Below, one piece after another: positions 52,719 to 61,324 of a DNA stretch of 64,000 nt (positions within the stretch are counted from its first letter, which is position 1; each line of letters begins with the position of its first letter). Location: contig NZ_CP071527.1 in NCBI RefSeq assembly GCF_023921225.1, forward strand, positions 1,888,501-1,952,500. Direction: 5' to 3'. Both the position numbers and the translations under genes were made by a program. The notes under the pieces were generated by a model. It had not been told where the DNA came from. It searched no databases and saw only the letters and a list, made by a program, of their open reading frames with translations. The DNA is from Legionella lytica. Its GTDB lineage: Bacteria; Pseudomonadota; Gammaproteobacteria; Legionellales; Legionellaceae.

Positions 52719-54920
52719 ATGAGACGATTTCTTTTAGTACTAACCATTCTATGCACATTTAGTCTAAACGGGTGGACTCGGGGCGGCGGTGGTTGTTTTG
52801 AGCAAGGAACCTTAATTGCAACGCCTCACGGCGAGCGTCCTATAGAATCGCTACGTCCTGGTGATTGGGTTTGGAGCAATATTTCAGGAAAACATGAAAA
52901 AGCAAAAGTTGTTGCTACCAGCCAAGTAACACCTCAAAACTACCTGGAGCTGACTCTTTCAAACGGTGTTATTCATGTAACAGAAGAACATCTTTTCGCT
53001 ATAAAACCGGGAGAGTTTCGCCGAGCAGGCAATCTTAAAGCCGGTGATAAAATGATCATCTGGCGTAATAATCAATGGCAGCACCTAGCCATTGATCGCA
53101 TCGGGCAAATCAACGCGAAAAAACCTGCGTTTAATTTATTAGTAGACTCAGGGGCTACTTACTTTGCAAATGGGGTTCTCGTTCACAATAAGGGTTGTTT
53201 TTTGCCCAATACCCCTATTCTGCTCTACAATGGGCAAAGTAAAGCAATTAACCTAATTGAACCTGGAGATATAGTTCAAGCTTATGAAGTTAATGGCTCT
53301 CTTGTTCCAACTAAAGTCAAGCGCGTACTAAAGCACCAAGTAAACGCATATTATGTGATTGGTACGCCAAGCTCAACCATCAAAGTAACTGGAGAGCATC
53401 CTTTTTATGTGGGCAATGGCCGATTTAAAACAGTGGAAACACTACACCCTGGTAATTTAATTTATGCATTTGCCAGCAATCAGTTAAGGTTTGAGCGAAT
53501 TACTTCCATGAAGAAAGTGAGCGCAAAAACCACCGTCTATAACCTACAAACAGAGGAACCACATACCTATTTCGCTGCGGGCATCGCGGTTCATAATAAG
53601 GGAGGTGGCGGTGGCCATGGTGGTGGTTTTAGTCATGGAGGTGGCTTTAGAGTCGGATCCAGCGGTAGCAACGATGATGATGGAGCATTCTTTTTCTTTA
53701 TCCTAGCCGGCGTTATAATATGGTGCATCATTAAAAGCGCTCGGGAACAAAGAACCAATCTAGATTACAACTATTCACGAAATACGATCGAGCGTAAATC
53801 AGAAAAGACATTAAAACTACTGACTTTTCTTTCTAAACAAGACAAAACCGTTGATCCTGGCGCACTAAAAAGCATGGTGCACTTAACCTTTCTTTCACTC
53901 CAAGATTGCTGGATGAAAAGAAATTATGGCCCCATGAAAAAATTATTAATGCCCGATTTATTTCAACAACATACAGCACAAATTGAAGGGTTGATCCGTA
54001 ATCATGAAATTAATCGTCTTGATCGGTTACAGATTTTAAACATTGATTTAGTGAATGTTCGCTATACTGAAAAACCTAACCAACGTGAATTTACTGCGTT
54101 AATCACCGCCTCAGCCCGTGACTTTTATGTTGATGATCGTACGAGGCAATATCTCCGCGGTGATGATGAACCACAAAGCTTCCAAGAGTTTTGGACCTTC
54201 CAACTTCAAGACGGAGACTGGCTACTGCGTGAAATTGAACAATCACGTGAATCCGACTATTTAGAGGAAGAAAATTTTTGTGAATTCTTTACCGACACGC
54301 AAATTGCAAAAATTTATCAGGATAAGGTGGATAACTTAGGTACTGCGGGTCCTTGGCTTGCGAGAGACGTGCAAGAAAAATCAAATAAAGTAGATCGGAT
54401 GCTTAATTTCTTAGTTCAAAGCAACAAAATCTGGAATAAACAAGCCATGCTTAATCGCGTACGCTTAGTGTTTACAAATGTCCATTTAGCTTTTGAAGCC
54501 GGTGAACTGAGCGCTGAAACTCAAACACAGTTATATCCTGATCTTGTTGAACAATTTAATGAGTCAATAAGCTCTTGGAAAGCCTCGGGAAAAACAATTG
54601 AATACCGAAACTTTTGTGTTCGCAAGGTGGAAATACTGCTGGTAAAAAGCTTTGACGATCAATCAAATAATGAATTTACGGCCAGGGTGAGCGCGCACGC
54701 ACAACGTATTCAGCAGCAAGATGGCAAAATAATATCCAAAGATGTTGACGTGACCCCATTTGAAGAATATTGGACATTTGGGCTGTTGAGCGAGGAATGG
54801 AAGCTTAAAGAAGTAATGCCAAAAACAAGTAAAAACCAAATCCTCAGTGCAGAAAACCTTGAGGAAGGAAGTTCTCCTGACCTGGTTAAATGGTATTATA
54901 CGAAAAAACGTGCCATTTAA
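52719..54920 (+). CDS. Tandem Hint (intein-like) domains fused to Tim44-like domains
   Basis: Order in the 733 residues: signal peptide (1-18); Gly run; Hint 1 from Cys26 (CFEQGTLI) through VTEEHLF (88-94) to VHN at 155-157; Hint 2 from Cys160 (CFLPNTPILL) through VTGEHPFYV (223-231) to VHN at 291-293; Gly/His/Ser-rich linker (295-315); membrane helix (323-338) followed by Arg/Lys; two Tim44-like (calcium-channel-like fold) domains at about 365-515 and 560-720. Both Hints have the N-terminal Cys and the C-terminal HN needed for autoprocessing; the residue after each Asn is Lys, so cleavage rather than splicing is expected, as in type-B bacterial intein-like domains. Topology: Hints outside, Tim44 in the cytoplasm. 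It shares an operon with the DUF350-like protein. Confidence 0.85.
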   Translation: MRRFLLVLTILCTFSLNGWTRGGGGCFEQGTLIATPHGERPIESLRPGDWVWSNISGKHEKAKVVATSQVTPQNYLELTLSNGVIHVTEEHLFAIKPGEFRRAGNLKAGDKMIIWRNNQWQHLAIDRIGQINAKKPAFNLLVDSGATYFANGVLVHNKGCFLPNTPILLYNGQSKAINLIEPGDIVQAYEVNGSLVPTKVKRVLKHQVNAYYVIGTPSSTIKVTGEHPFYVGNGRFKTVETLHPGNLIYAFASNQLRFERITSMKKVSAKTTVYNLQTEEPHTYFAAGIAVHNKGGGGGHGGGFSHGGGFRVGSSGSNDDDGAFFFFILAGVIIWCIIKSAREQRTNLDYNYSRNTIERKSEKTLKLLTFLSKQDKTVDPGALKSMVHLTFLSLQDCWMKRNYGPMKKLLMPDLFQQHTAQIEGLIRNHEINRLDRLQILNIDLVNVRYTEKPNQREFTALITASARDFYVDDRTRQYLRGDDEPQSFQEFWTFQLQDGDWLLREIEQSRESDYLEEENFCEFFTDTQIAKIYQDKVDNLGTAGPWLARDVQEKSNKVDRMLNFLVQSNKIWNKQAMLNRVRLVFTNVHLAFEAGELSAETQTQLYPDLVEQFNESISSWKASGKTIEYRNFCVRKVEILLVKSFDDQSNNEFTARVSAHAQRIQQQDGKIISKDVDVTPFEEYWTFGLLSEEWKLKEVMPKTSKNQILSAENLEEGSSPDLVKWYYTKKRAI

Positions 54921-55002
54921 AGCCTAAAGAACGATCTCTTTGCCCACATTATTATATCTGTAATTTTTAAAGAACTGTGCTCCCGTTGAAATTCAATTCG
55001 CT

Positions 55003-55022
55003 CGACGTGCCTATGCACGTCG
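55003..55022. terminator. Hairpin between convergent genes
   Basis: Perfect 8-bp arms cgacgtgc / gcacgtcg around ctat, between the Hint/Tim44 stop and the convergent LRR gene. No clear T-run. Confidence 0.5.
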
Positions 55023-55039
55023 GCAGTTCCGCGGAATGG

Positions 55040-55606
55040 CTAGAGTGTAAGAGAAGAGGCACTTTTCTGTTTTTGCCAATCCACCATATTTATAACTTCA
55101 ATCCATCGTTTTGAAGACCAGTTATTAGTGGCAATAAGGCATGGATGATTTGCCTCCTGGATTATTTGTTTTAACTGGCTAAATTGCTCTTCTTCTAAAT
55201 CATCAAGATCGTTATATTGCAAGGAAATTTTTTTCAGCGGTAATGATGCAAAAAGAGAACGTAATACTTGCCAATGCTGGGAAGAAAAATCCGATACATG
55301 TAACTGATTAACATCAATAGCAAATTCAACAAGCTCCTCGGCCCCACTGAGTGAGGTTGCAAATGCTTCTAAACAAGGAAGAGAAAGAAGGCCAAAATCA
55401 TTTTTTCTTAAAATAAGATGAGTAACCTTGGAATCACGCACCATCTTTCCCAAGGCCGCCATTTGTTCAACAGACATTGACGGAAATGGAGAGTTCCATA
55501 AATCCAAGTGCGTTATTTTTTCCTTACGTAGTGTGAGTGCATAAGCACTCATTTCCTCACAAGTGTATAAATGAATATCCTTAGGCTTTCTTGATTTAGT
55601 AAACAT
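55040..55606 (-). CDS. Leucine-rich-repeat (RNI-like) protein, effector candidate
   Basis: 188 residues without signal peptide. Repeats of ribonuclease-inhibitor type can be read: ITHLDLWNSPF, VTHLILRKNDF, EFAIDVNQLHV and LKKISLQYNDL, each followed by a helix. That makes a short solenoid of about four repeats, ideal for protein binding. LRR proteins without signal peptide are frequent among Legionella effectors. A host-protein binding role is inference. Confidence 0.7.
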   Translation of the reverse strand: MFTKSRKPKDIHLYTCEEMSAYALTLRKEKITHLDLWNSPFPSMSVEQMAALGKMVRDSKVTHLILRKNDFGLLSLPCLEAFATSLSGAEELVEFAIDVNQLHVSDFSSQHWQVLRSLFASLPLKKISLQYNDLDDLEEEQFSQLKQIIQEANHPCLIATNNWSSKRWIEVINMVDWQKQKSASSLTL

Positions 55607-55700
55607 TGGTATTTACCTAGTCCATAAAGCTACCAATTCAAACATAAACAAACTAATCTTGTAAATTATTTTTATCAATTAGCCGAAAATTAAAATAAGC

Positions 55701-55973
55701 TTACCAACGCTCATCATTTCCCCAATTATTGCTGTTTCCTCCATAACCATCGTTATGCTTCTGATAATCTCGACCTGCATGGTGGTGGTAGTCATCGTTA
55801 TGCTGGTGATGCTGGTAACCACGATGTGAATGACCATGCTGATGATTTCCATGATTTGAAAAACCACGGTGCGGAGGTGGGCCCCCTCGAAAACCAGCAC
55901 CAGGATGAGCAAATGCAAATGAGCAGCTCAAAAAACAGAATAAAGAAATACAGACGCATACATGTCTTTTCAT
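55701..55973 (-). CDS. Small secreted His/Gly-rich protein
   Basis: AAGGGA lies just before the ATG. A signal peptide (residues 1-22, ending AFA) releases a mature peptide of about 68 residues with some 14 His plus many Gly, Asn and Tyr (e.g. GNHQHGHSHRGYQHHQH). It could bind metals such as zinc, nickel or copper in the periplasm, or be a low-complexity surface protein. Two other frames over the same stretch lack such a start and are ignored. Confidence 0.65.
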   Translation of the reverse strand: MKRHVCVCISLFCFLSCSFAFAHPGAGFRGGPPPHRGFSNHGNHQHGHSHRGYQHHQHNDDYHHHAGRDYQKHNDGYGGNSNNWGNDERW

Positions 55974-56245
55974 TTTGGTCCCTTATAAAAATGAATTTAA
56001 AACAAGAATTAGCGTACCGATGTAAAAATAAGCGTAGCACAGAATTTAAATAATGTTAGAACATTGAATACTATAATTTTTTTAGCATCTTAATCGCCTC
56101 TATTGCTAATCTAATTACTATCTATCGATAGTTTTTCAATTTTGTGCCGCATGAGGAAGATTTCTTACCCTAAAGACCCTACCAGTCCATATATTTTTCG
56201 TATATTCTCTAAATCTGGAGTAAGTGATTAGTTAGGGATTGAATA

Positions 56246-57352
56246 ATGAATGTTGCAAAATTAAAGGAACTCATTGAGAAAATAAAAGCACAGCTACCAA
56301 TAGACAATGACTCCGCGCAAAGCATGGATTTATTCGCGCAACTGAGTAGAAACCTGGACGAACTAGAACCAGAAACCGAACTCACTTATAAAACACTAGA
56401 TGTTTCTGTTCTTAAAATAACGGATTCCTTATATGAGGAGTTAACCTCTAAACAATATATGTTAACCGAATTGCTGACATTAATTACCATGTGCGGCAGA
56501 CAAATAGGATATGCCCATGCAAAAACTCTCGATGATTACCCTCAACTCACATTAATGGATAAAATTAGTAAAAAAAGACCTCAAGAACAAGAAAAATTAG
56601 AAAACATCATCTTCTTCCTCAGGGCCACCTTTTATCTCATCCACAAACATTATACTCAAGAGCAATTAACCATACTGCCCTTTTTAATTTATTTCCGTTC
56701 CAAAACTACCGATGAGGAACGACGCTCAGAACTCGCGATTTTTGAATGGCTATATCATCAAAAAGCAAACTGCCTTAATTTTTTTAGAATGCATGTGGAC
56801 TGTGTAAATATGAGATCCCTGCAACTGATTCGTTTTTTACCAAACATTCTTAAATTAATTCCAATAACGTACACTGCATTCATAAAAAACACACAGAGTT
56901 ATGATTTGCTTTGGAATGCGGAACAAAACAACCCCATTTCGAGAAACACACTTATCACTGATACCTGCAGGCTATTAGAAACTAACTTCCTAACTCAGGC
57001 AGAGCAAGACTATACAGCTAGCCTGGAGTTCGCATACAGCATAAAAATGCAACTACCAGCTCAAGCTCACAGCGAGTCGCTAGTGGTCTATTTAGCACTC
57101 TATTCATTTTGTCTCCATCAATATAAAGAATTACGTCATGCCGATCCCAGGGACAGACATAGTTTAATATCGCCTTCCAAACAAACGAAAGAAGATGCCG
57201 TTGATAAAAAACAAATAGAACTTCGTGGGGTTTCTGTTCGGTATGGCTTTTTTGAAAGCATCGCATTAAAAGATGGTCGCTTAGGAAAATTAATTACATC
57301 TTTTGAAGAACAAACATCCTACGTGAACCTTTTAGCTTATTCAAAATTATAG
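56246..57352 (+). CDS. Hypothetical protein, 368 residues
   Basis: AGGGA precedes the ATG. The product is soluble and largely helical, with a helical repeat feel (residues 95-230) and no signal peptide. Cys residues are scattered. No family is recognised. It lies upstream of another unknown gene, with an 82-nt gap to that gene's chosen ATG, so cotranscription is possible. Confidence 0.65.
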   Translation: MNVAKLKELIEKIKAQLPIDNDSAQSMDLFAQLSRNLDELEPETELTYKTLDVSVLKITDSLYEELTSKQYMLTELLTLITMCGRQIGYAHAKTLDDYPQLTLMDKISKKRPQEQEKLENIIFFLRATFYLIHKHYTQEQLTILPFLIYFRSKTTDEERRSELAIFEWLYHQKANCLNFFRMHVDCVNMRSLQLIRFLPNILKLIPITYTAFIKNTQSYDLLWNAEQNNPISRNTLITDTCRLLETNFLTQAEQDYTASLEFAYSIKMQLPAQAHSESLVVYLALYSFCLHQYKELRHADPRDRHSLISPSKQTKEDAVDKKQIELRGVSVRYGFFESIALKDGRLGKLITSFEEQTSYVNLLAYSKL

Positions 57353-57434
57353 AGATGGAACAGCAAGTAATGTATGCACTCATATAAAAATATTGTCTAT
57401 AATTAAAACAAGTAATTTTGTATGGGTATATGTT

Positions 57435-58835
57435 ATGTCACCAAATCCTTTAGCTAAACTAATTAAACCCTCCATGAATTCAGACATGAAACAACTTAAA
57501 CAGTACGTTAGTGAATACGCTAGTGCGGTAGATAGCTTACGAGTAGCAGGGGGAGGCAGAGGATATACCGATGTGGAAAGAGCTCAAGCCATGCAAAAAC
57601 TGGTAAATGCAGCTGAAAAAATCAAACTGTTTGATTTGAGTGGAAAGGAATTTGAAAAAGGCTTGCAAGGCTTTTCTTCTGAACAAAAAAGACTATTGCG
57701 TCTTAACTATAATGAGTATTTAGAAATCAAAAATGGGCAAAGCAGCCCTCAACAACTTTTTAAGGACTTAAATATAAATCTACCTGTTCCAGGACCGATT
57801 TTAGACGACGCGGTATTAGTGAAAAAACTACAGAAAGCCGTTAGTTCATATAATGCAGCAGAAAATACTTTACGAGTAGGTGAGTTTACAACAAGTTACA
57901 CGGATCAAATGCGTAAGCAAGATCTACAAAAATTAGTAAATGCTGCTGAAGAGGTCAAAAGATTACATAGTTGGATACCTAAAGAACAATTTGAGAAAGC
58001 AATTGCAGCAACTATCCCAGAAGAGGATCGCAAAAGAATGTTCAATTCCTATCTGAGTGACATGGGAAAAATTGCCAGTGGCGAAAAGAACCCTAAAAAA
58101 CTCGCGGCAGATCTAAGAATAGAATTAGCGATTCCAGCTCACACTGTCCCACTAACCCCTCCTCCCAATGTGGTAGAGCCTCAGGCAGATAAACCTGAAG
58201 AATCTAAAAAGGAAGGCTTTTTTAGTAGGTTAAAAAATAAAATATCAGACGTAGCTTCTGGTTTTGCAAACTACATGAAGGAACACCCAGTGCGAGGAGG
58301 GCTATTAATCGCGGGAGCAGTGATAGGTATTGGAATCATTGTTGCAGCTTCAGTATTTACCGGAGGTGCCGCCGGGGCAGCTGCCGTAGGTGGATTTGCT
58401 GCATTGATGGGTGGTGGTAGCGCAGTAGTTAGTGGGGTTTTGTTTGGAGCTGCCGTATCTGGTTCCTGCGCCATAGCTTTAGCATATGATGTGAACAAAG
58501 ACATGACAGCGGCAAAAAATACTGCAAATCTACAAGCTAGATTGAATGCAGGTCTTACCTCTCCAGCATCAGCAAAACCCGCTGTAGAGGAGCAACCAAA
58601 ACCTGAACCAACGCAAACTCATTCATGGAAATGTGGCACAAAATGCCATGAGGATAGAGTTCATCATTTGAATAATGGAAATAATGAGGCAAATATAGCC
58701 ACAACTGCTGAATCACGAGAGAGCGTACATGCGTCAAGAGGTCCAACAGCGCCTAGTGTAGATAATCTAGCTAATGAAACAAACAATGAAGAGGATAGAG
58801 AGGATGATAGAGAAACTGAATCTCCTCATATGTAA
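57435..58835 (+). CDS. Internally duplicated protein with membrane hairpin and Glu-rich tail, effector candidate
   Basis: ATG 57435 is preferred to TTG 57393. Two related helical units of about 100 residues (about 14-110 and 125-230) share SLRV/TLRV, YTD, QKLVNAAE, a FEK motif and a final LPVPG/LAIPA. A basic/acidic linker leads to a long hydrophobic region (residues about 280-355) with Gly/Ala-rich helices, able to form two membrane passes. The C-terminus is hydrophilic and acidic (NNEEDREDDRETESPHM), which resembles the E-block of Dot/Icm substrates. No signal peptide. Function is unknown. Confidence 0.7.
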   Translation: MSPNPLAKLIKPSMNSDMKQLKQYVSEYASAVDSLRVAGGGRGYTDVERAQAMQKLVNAAEKIKLFDLSGKEFEKGLQGFSSEQKRLLRLNYNEYLEIKNGQSSPQQLFKDLNINLPVPGPILDDAVLVKKLQKAVSSYNAAENTLRVGEFTTSYTDQMRKQDLQKLVNAAEEVKRLHSWIPKEQFEKAIAATIPEEDRKRMFNSYLSDMGKIASGEKNPKKLAADLRIELAIPAHTVPLTPPPNVVEPQADKPEESKKEGFFSRLKNKISDVASGFANYMKEHPVRGGLLIAGAVIGIGIIVAASVFTGGAAGAAAVGGFAALMGGGSAVVSGVLFGAAVSGSCAIALAYDVNKDMTAAKNTANLQARLNAGLTSPASAKPAVEEQPKPEPTQTHSWKCGTKCHEDRVHHLNNGNNEANIATTAESRESVHASRGPTAPSVDNLANETNNEEDREDDRETESPHM

Positions 58836-58848
58836 ATCAAAAAGATGC

Positions 58849-58872
58849 AACCTGGTTGCGTGCAACCAGGTT
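58849..58872. terminator. Palindrome of the CCTGGTTGC family
   Basis: Perfect 11-bp arms aacctggttgc / gcaaccaggtt with loop gt, followed by ttctct, 14 nt after the stop of the preceding gene. Same family as 48639 and the core of 18244. Confidence 0.7.
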
Positions 58873-59011
58873 TTCTCTAAACGTCAATCAATCAGATTTT
58901 ATAGAACATGAAATAGTACATCCCATAGCAGCCCACAAATGAATAAAAATCATCTCTATCAATAAAAAACGTAGCCCGTATTAGACGGGGCTCGCCTCCA
59001 ACAGCAAGACC

Positions 59012-59584
59012 TCACTTAATAAGACGATTCAAATCTGCTACAAGATCACTAGCAGTAATAGGATAGTAAAAATAAGCCTGAACTCTTCCCTCCGGATTAA
59101 TAAGCAAAATTTCGGTTCCATGACTCATAGGGCTTGCAGACACCGTAATATGTAATTGTTTTTGTAGGGAATTTATTAGCGACATTGGGCCGCTAAGTGC
59201 AATAAAGTGTTCATTAAACTGATGCACAAACTGATTAAGCTCGTCTACTGAATCATGTTCAGGATCTACAGAAATAAAAATTACTTGAGGCCTTTTTGCT
59301 GGTGATAATCGCTCATAAGCTTGATTCAACATAGACATCGTCAGTGGACAAACCATCTTGCAACGGCTAAAACCAAAAAAAAGCAATGACCAGTGGCCTT
59401 TTAGTTTTGCTTCAGAAAATAAATTACCTTGATTATCAATCAGTTCAAAATTAGGTACTGGTTCAATTTGACTGATGTAAACCCCATGTTCTAAGCGAAC
59501 AGGGCTACGATAAACGGCAAAATAACTGATAAGAAGTGCAATAAGAATTAAATAAAACAAAATCATCCTGATTATCTTATTCAT
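59012..59584 (-). CDS. SCO1/SenC copper-binding protein
   Basis: ATG 59584 is chosen with AGGA upstream; the open frame begins at a TTG three codons earlier. A single N-terminal membrane helix (about 5-23) anchors a thioredoxin-like domain facing the periplasm. Copper ligands are Cys78 and Cys82 in CKMVCP and His158 in MSHGTEI. Sco proteins deliver copper to the CuA site of cytochrome c oxidase or act as thiol reductases. No oxidase genes are nearby. The usual CPxxC has Lys in place of Pro, a minor change. Confidence 0.9.
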   Translation of the reverse strand: MNKIIRMILFYLILIALLISYFAVYRSPVRLEHGVYISQIEPVPNFELIDNQGNLFSEAKLKGHWSLLFFGFSRCKMVCPLTMSMLNQAYERLSPAKRPQVIFISVDPEHDSVDELNQFVHQFNEHFIALSGPMSLINSLQKQLHITVSASPMSHGTEILLINPEGRVQAYFYYPITASDLVADLNRLIK

Positions 59585-59676
59585 TTTATTCAATCCTATA
59601 TAATAAAAATACCGTGCTAAAATTAAAAGAACGAACTATATAGAAATAGATTAAAACATAAAGAGCATTAAGGAAA

Positions 59677-61314
59677 ATGTATACTGAATTTTTTCAATCA
59701 AATGCTTTACCACTGGATCAGTTAAAAGGAGTATATGATTCTAGATTGGTCATATTATCATATCTGGTCGCCGTGATGGCATCTTATGTTGCTCTTGACT
59801 TAACCGGTCGATTACGTGATCACAATAATACCAAAAAAGATACATGGCTCTGGTTAATAGGAGGAGCTATTGCTATGGGCTCAGGAATTTGGTCCATGCA
59901 TTTTATTGGTATGCTTTCATTTAGTATTCCCGGCATCACATTAGAATATAATGTGTACTGGACTATCCTTTCACTTTGTGTTGCTATATTCGCATCCGGA
60001 TTTGCTTTATTTTTACTAAAAAGATCCATTATTAATGTTATTCATCTAATCGCTGGTGGTTTCATTTTAGGATTAGCTATTGCATCAATGCATTATACCG
60101 GTATGACCGCCCTACTTATTTCCTTAAATATAAGTTACTTACCTAGTTTGTTTTTATTGTCCATTCTAGTTGCCATTATAGCATCAGAAACAGCCATTTG
60201 GTTTGCTTTAAAAAGCAATACTGTTGTTGCTACATTAAGAAATCGAATTAAAATTTTTTCTGCCCTGCTTATGGGTTTTGCAATTTTTGGCATGCATTAT
60301 ACGGGTATGGCAGCATCTGTATTTAGCCCGCTGTGCACCCCCACCATAAGCACAGATGAAATACCCGGAATAGCCCCTGAGGTCTTATCAATTGTTATTG
60401 CCGCAGCAACGTTTATCATTCTGGGAATTGCCTTTTTGGCTTCCAACTATAAGGAGGCTAAGAATCAACAGCAATTTGAAAAAGCGCGTGAATTAGGTAT
60501 GGCAGAAATGTCCGCATCGGTTTTACATAATGTAGGCAATGTAATCAACTCCATAAATATTTCTATTGAAACAATGCTCGCAAACAGAAATGCTACTCCC
60601 TTAAAAGCTCTAGAGAAATTAGCAACCTTATTTAATACCCATAAAGAGGATTTAGCCCTCTTTCTTAGCCAAGACAGTAGAGGAACACATATTCCAGCCT
60701 ATATTAACGAACTGGCACTATGCTGGGAAAGAGAACACAAAAACGAAGTCGCTGAACTGGAGGAAATGACTAAAAATATAAAGTTAATAAAAAGCATCAT
60801 TAACACTCAGCAAACATCCCTTAAAAGTGAACGTTTTGAGCAAATTATTTCACTTCATGAGCTCATTGACGAAACCCTTTTATTATCAGGAGTTTATCTT
60901 AATAAAGAAATTAGCGTTATCAAAGAATACAGTGATATCAAACCAATTGTGATTGATAAAACAAAACTGTTTCAAATACTAAACAATATTATTTCTAATG
61001 CTAAGGATGCATTAGTTGAGTCAGCTAATTCAGCCAAAGTATTAACAATTAAAACCACATTAATAACTAAAGATAAAATTGAAATTCAAATTTCTGACAA
61101 TGGAGTTGGTATTTCCAGCGTTAATTTATCGCAGATTTTTATTTTTGGTTTTACAACTAAAAAATCGGGACATGGGTTTGGACTCCATGCATCTGCTGTT
61201 ACGGTTAATGAACTAGGTGGGGAAATTCACGTTTCAAGTGAAGGATTGGAGCAAGGCTCAACATTCACCATTTATTTACCTAACAGCAAAGCAAGCACCT
61301 TAAAAAACATGTAG
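59677..61314 (+). CDS. MHYT-domain histidine kinase
   Basis: The first 260 residues hold about seven membrane helices with three MHYT motifs: SMHFIGM at 73-79, SMHYTGM at 137-143 and GMHYTGM at 205-211, a sensor type proposed to bind copper and sense gases such as O2, CO or NO. The kinase part has the noncanonical His box SVLHNVGNVINS with His284, then HATPase with LNNIISNAKDAL, SDNGVGI and GHGFGLHASA. The next gene starts 10 nt later and encodes its probable target, a REC-GGDEF-EAL protein. From memory, L. pneumophila has a matching pair, Lpl0330-Lpl0329, in which the atypical kinase phosphorylates the c-di-GMP enzyme. Confidence 0.93.
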   Translation: MYTEFFQSNALPLDQLKGVYDSRLVILSYLVAVMASYVALDLTGRLRDHNNTKKDTWLWLIGGAIAMGSGIWSMHFIGMLSFSIPGITLEYNVYWTILSLCVAIFASGFALFLLKRSIINVIHLIAGGFILGLAIASMHYTGMTALLISLNISYLPSLFLLSILVAIIASETAIWFALKSNTVVATLRNRIKIFSALLMGFAIFGMHYTGMAASVFSPLCTPTISTDEIPGIAPEVLSIVIAAATFIILGIAFLASNYKEAKNQQQFEKARELGMAEMSASVLHNVGNVINSINISIETMLANRNATPLKALEKLATLFNTHKEDLALFLSQDSRGTHIPAYINELALCWEREHKNEVAELEEMTKNIKLIKSIINTQQTSLKSERFEQIISLHELIDETLLLSGVYLNKEISVIKEYSDIKPIVIDKTKLFQILNNIISNAKDALVESANSAKVLTIKTTLITKDKIEIQISDNGVGISSVNLSQIFIFGFTTKKSGHGFGLHASAVTVNELGGEIHVSSEGLEQGSTFTIYLPNSKASTLKNM

Positions 61315-61324
61315 GAGTTTTGTT

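Noticed and set aside
52719..53610. A true splicing intein in the Tim44 protein
   Set aside because: The residue after each HN is Lys, not Cys, Ser or Thr, and there is no homing endonuclease; self-cleavage is the better reading.
55679..56040. Two further minus-strand frames over the His-rich gene
   Set aside because: Only the 55701-55973 frame has a signal peptide and a ribosome site; the others are frame shadows of a low-complexity stretch.
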